DNA from: Symbiodinium natans
Taxonomy: Eukaryota > Sar > Dinophyceae > Suessiales > Symbiodiniaceae
Assembly: GCA_905221605.1 (NCBI GenBank)
Contig: CAJNDS010000091.1
Location: 756,738-820,737 of the forward strand
DNA length: 64,000 nt
Reading direction: 5' to 3'
Shown here: in pieces, positions 63,275-64,000 of the stretch
How positions within the stretch are numbered: the stretch's first letter is position 1
Layout of the letters: every line of letters starts with the position of its first letter
Notes under the pieces: generated by a model
Databases searched by the model: none
Told to the model about the DNA's origin: nothing
The model's input: the letters and a program-made list of their open reading frames with translations, nothing else
Made by a program: the position numbers and the translations under genes

Positions 63275-64000
63275 TTTGAAGTGCCTCAAGCCCTAACCTC
63301 TAAACCCTAAACCCTGAACCCTAAACCCTGAACCTTTTAAGGTGACCCCAAACCCTATAAACCCTGAGCCCTCGTAAGGAAGGCCGTGGCTTGCGCTCTC
63401 TTAAAATCGCTGAACACGTGTATGCCCTAACCCGCCTAAAGCATGCAACCCATATGGGGGTTTGCTAAAAGAAGGGACCCTTAATATATACCCACAAAGA
63501 GTAGGATTCCCTTCCAATAAGGACCCGAATACGGTACCCGTAATTTCGGAAAACCCCCATATCTCGGCAATCCAACTCGAGCAGGACGAGCGCGGTTCTG
63601 AAGGGCCGGACGAGCGCGGTTCTGAGGGGCGGCATATAGGAACCAAAAGGGACCTAGCTCCCCCTGCGCCGGGGCCACGCAGGCTCCGGCTAAGCTTCTG
63701 GGGGGCTCGTTTGAGGGGCGCAGCCCAAACCTTTACTGCGACGCAAAAGTGATATCATCATTTTGAGTCCAGGGGTACCTTGGTCACCCTGTTCACGCCT
63801 GAGTCCTGAGCCCGAAACCCTTTGTAGGGTTTAGGGTTTAGGCTTAGGGCTCAGGGTTTGGAGTTTAGGGTTTAGGGTTTTGGATATTCAGGCTACCTTC
63901 TTGGGATCCTTATTATTATGAAGGAATCCTACTCTTTGGGGGTCTATTTTAGGGCCCCTGTGTTCGTTAAGCCATGTATGAAGGATCCTCACCCTAAACC
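63275..64000. other. intergenic; telomeric units and family D copies
   Basis: CCCTAAA units at 63300-63335, a family D copy at 63462-63560, a direct duplication of GGACGAGCGCGGTTCTGA at 63586-63625, TTTAGGG units at 63827-63880, and a reverse family D fragment at 63903-63960. Overlapping frames at 63400-63750 are not supported. Confidence 0.55.

Noticed and set aside
1-64000. The window as a true chromosome end
   Set aside because: Telomeric repeats occur in both orientations throughout, in short arrays with unique DNA on both sides, and neither window end is an uninterrupted terminal array.
1-64000. CRISPR arrays, rRNA, tRNA, bacterial operons
   Set aside because: The regularly spaced repeats are telomeric or microsatellite; no rRNA or tRNA-like sequence and no ribosome-binding-site organised gene cluster was recognised by eye.

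Overview
The window looks like nuclear DNA of a dinoflagellate (Symbiodiniaceae-like). Three things support this: hundreds of TTTAGGG/CCCTAAA repeats, the telomere unit known from dinoflagellates and plants; an intronless PPR gene whose 35-residue repeats carry the SACEKGGEWQ-type consensus common in dinoflagellate PPR families; and a gene model that only reads through if a GA-AG intron is removed, a splice class known from dinoflagellates. The species cannot be named from the sequence. No rRNA, tRNA, CRISPR array or bacterial operon was recognised.

Most of the 64 kb is not coding. It is a mosaic of short telomere-type arrays in both orientations, separated by unique islands of about 60-400 bp. 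Many islands read 5'-(CCCTAAA)n / unique DNA / (TTTAGGG)n-3', the layout of a DNA fragment capped by telomeres at both ends. Several islands hold one short open frame of normal amino-acid composition (exon shards), on either strand. Some arrays are homogenised variants: an 8-mer CCCCTAAA array at 49.1-49.5 kb, a 9-mer CCCCTAAAA array at 54.55-54.78 kb, and a TTTTAGGG array at 36.96-37.12 kb. A direct head-to-head junction lies near 21.99 kb.

Small inverted-repeat (MITE-like) elements are interspersed. Family A (TIR TTGGGATGTTCCCCC, 8-bp target duplications) has 12 full or partial copies. Family B (TIR near ACTTGGAGGTTCATGG) has about 9. Family C (TIR near TTGGTAGCCCAGT) has 3. Copies in all three families are split or truncated by telomeric arrays, so at least some arrays arrived after the elements.

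Genes are few. The PPR gene (11616-12887, minus) is the clearest; its 3' end is broken by a frameshift and a family A insertion, and another element abuts its start codon. At 62608-63246 (minus) a two-exon gene joins a ubiquitin-like segment to a possible B30.2/SPRY-like segment, and its only intron is itself a terminal-inverted-repeat element. At 60.8-61.75 kb (minus) lies a possible multi-exon gene with a 119-nt intron bounded by 9-bp direct repeats. Weaker coding-like stretches lie at 7.2-7.7 kb and 37.4-37.9 kb, both with frame shifts. The genes show no shared pathway; what links the window is repeat invasion, intron-like insertions and telomeric repeat capture.
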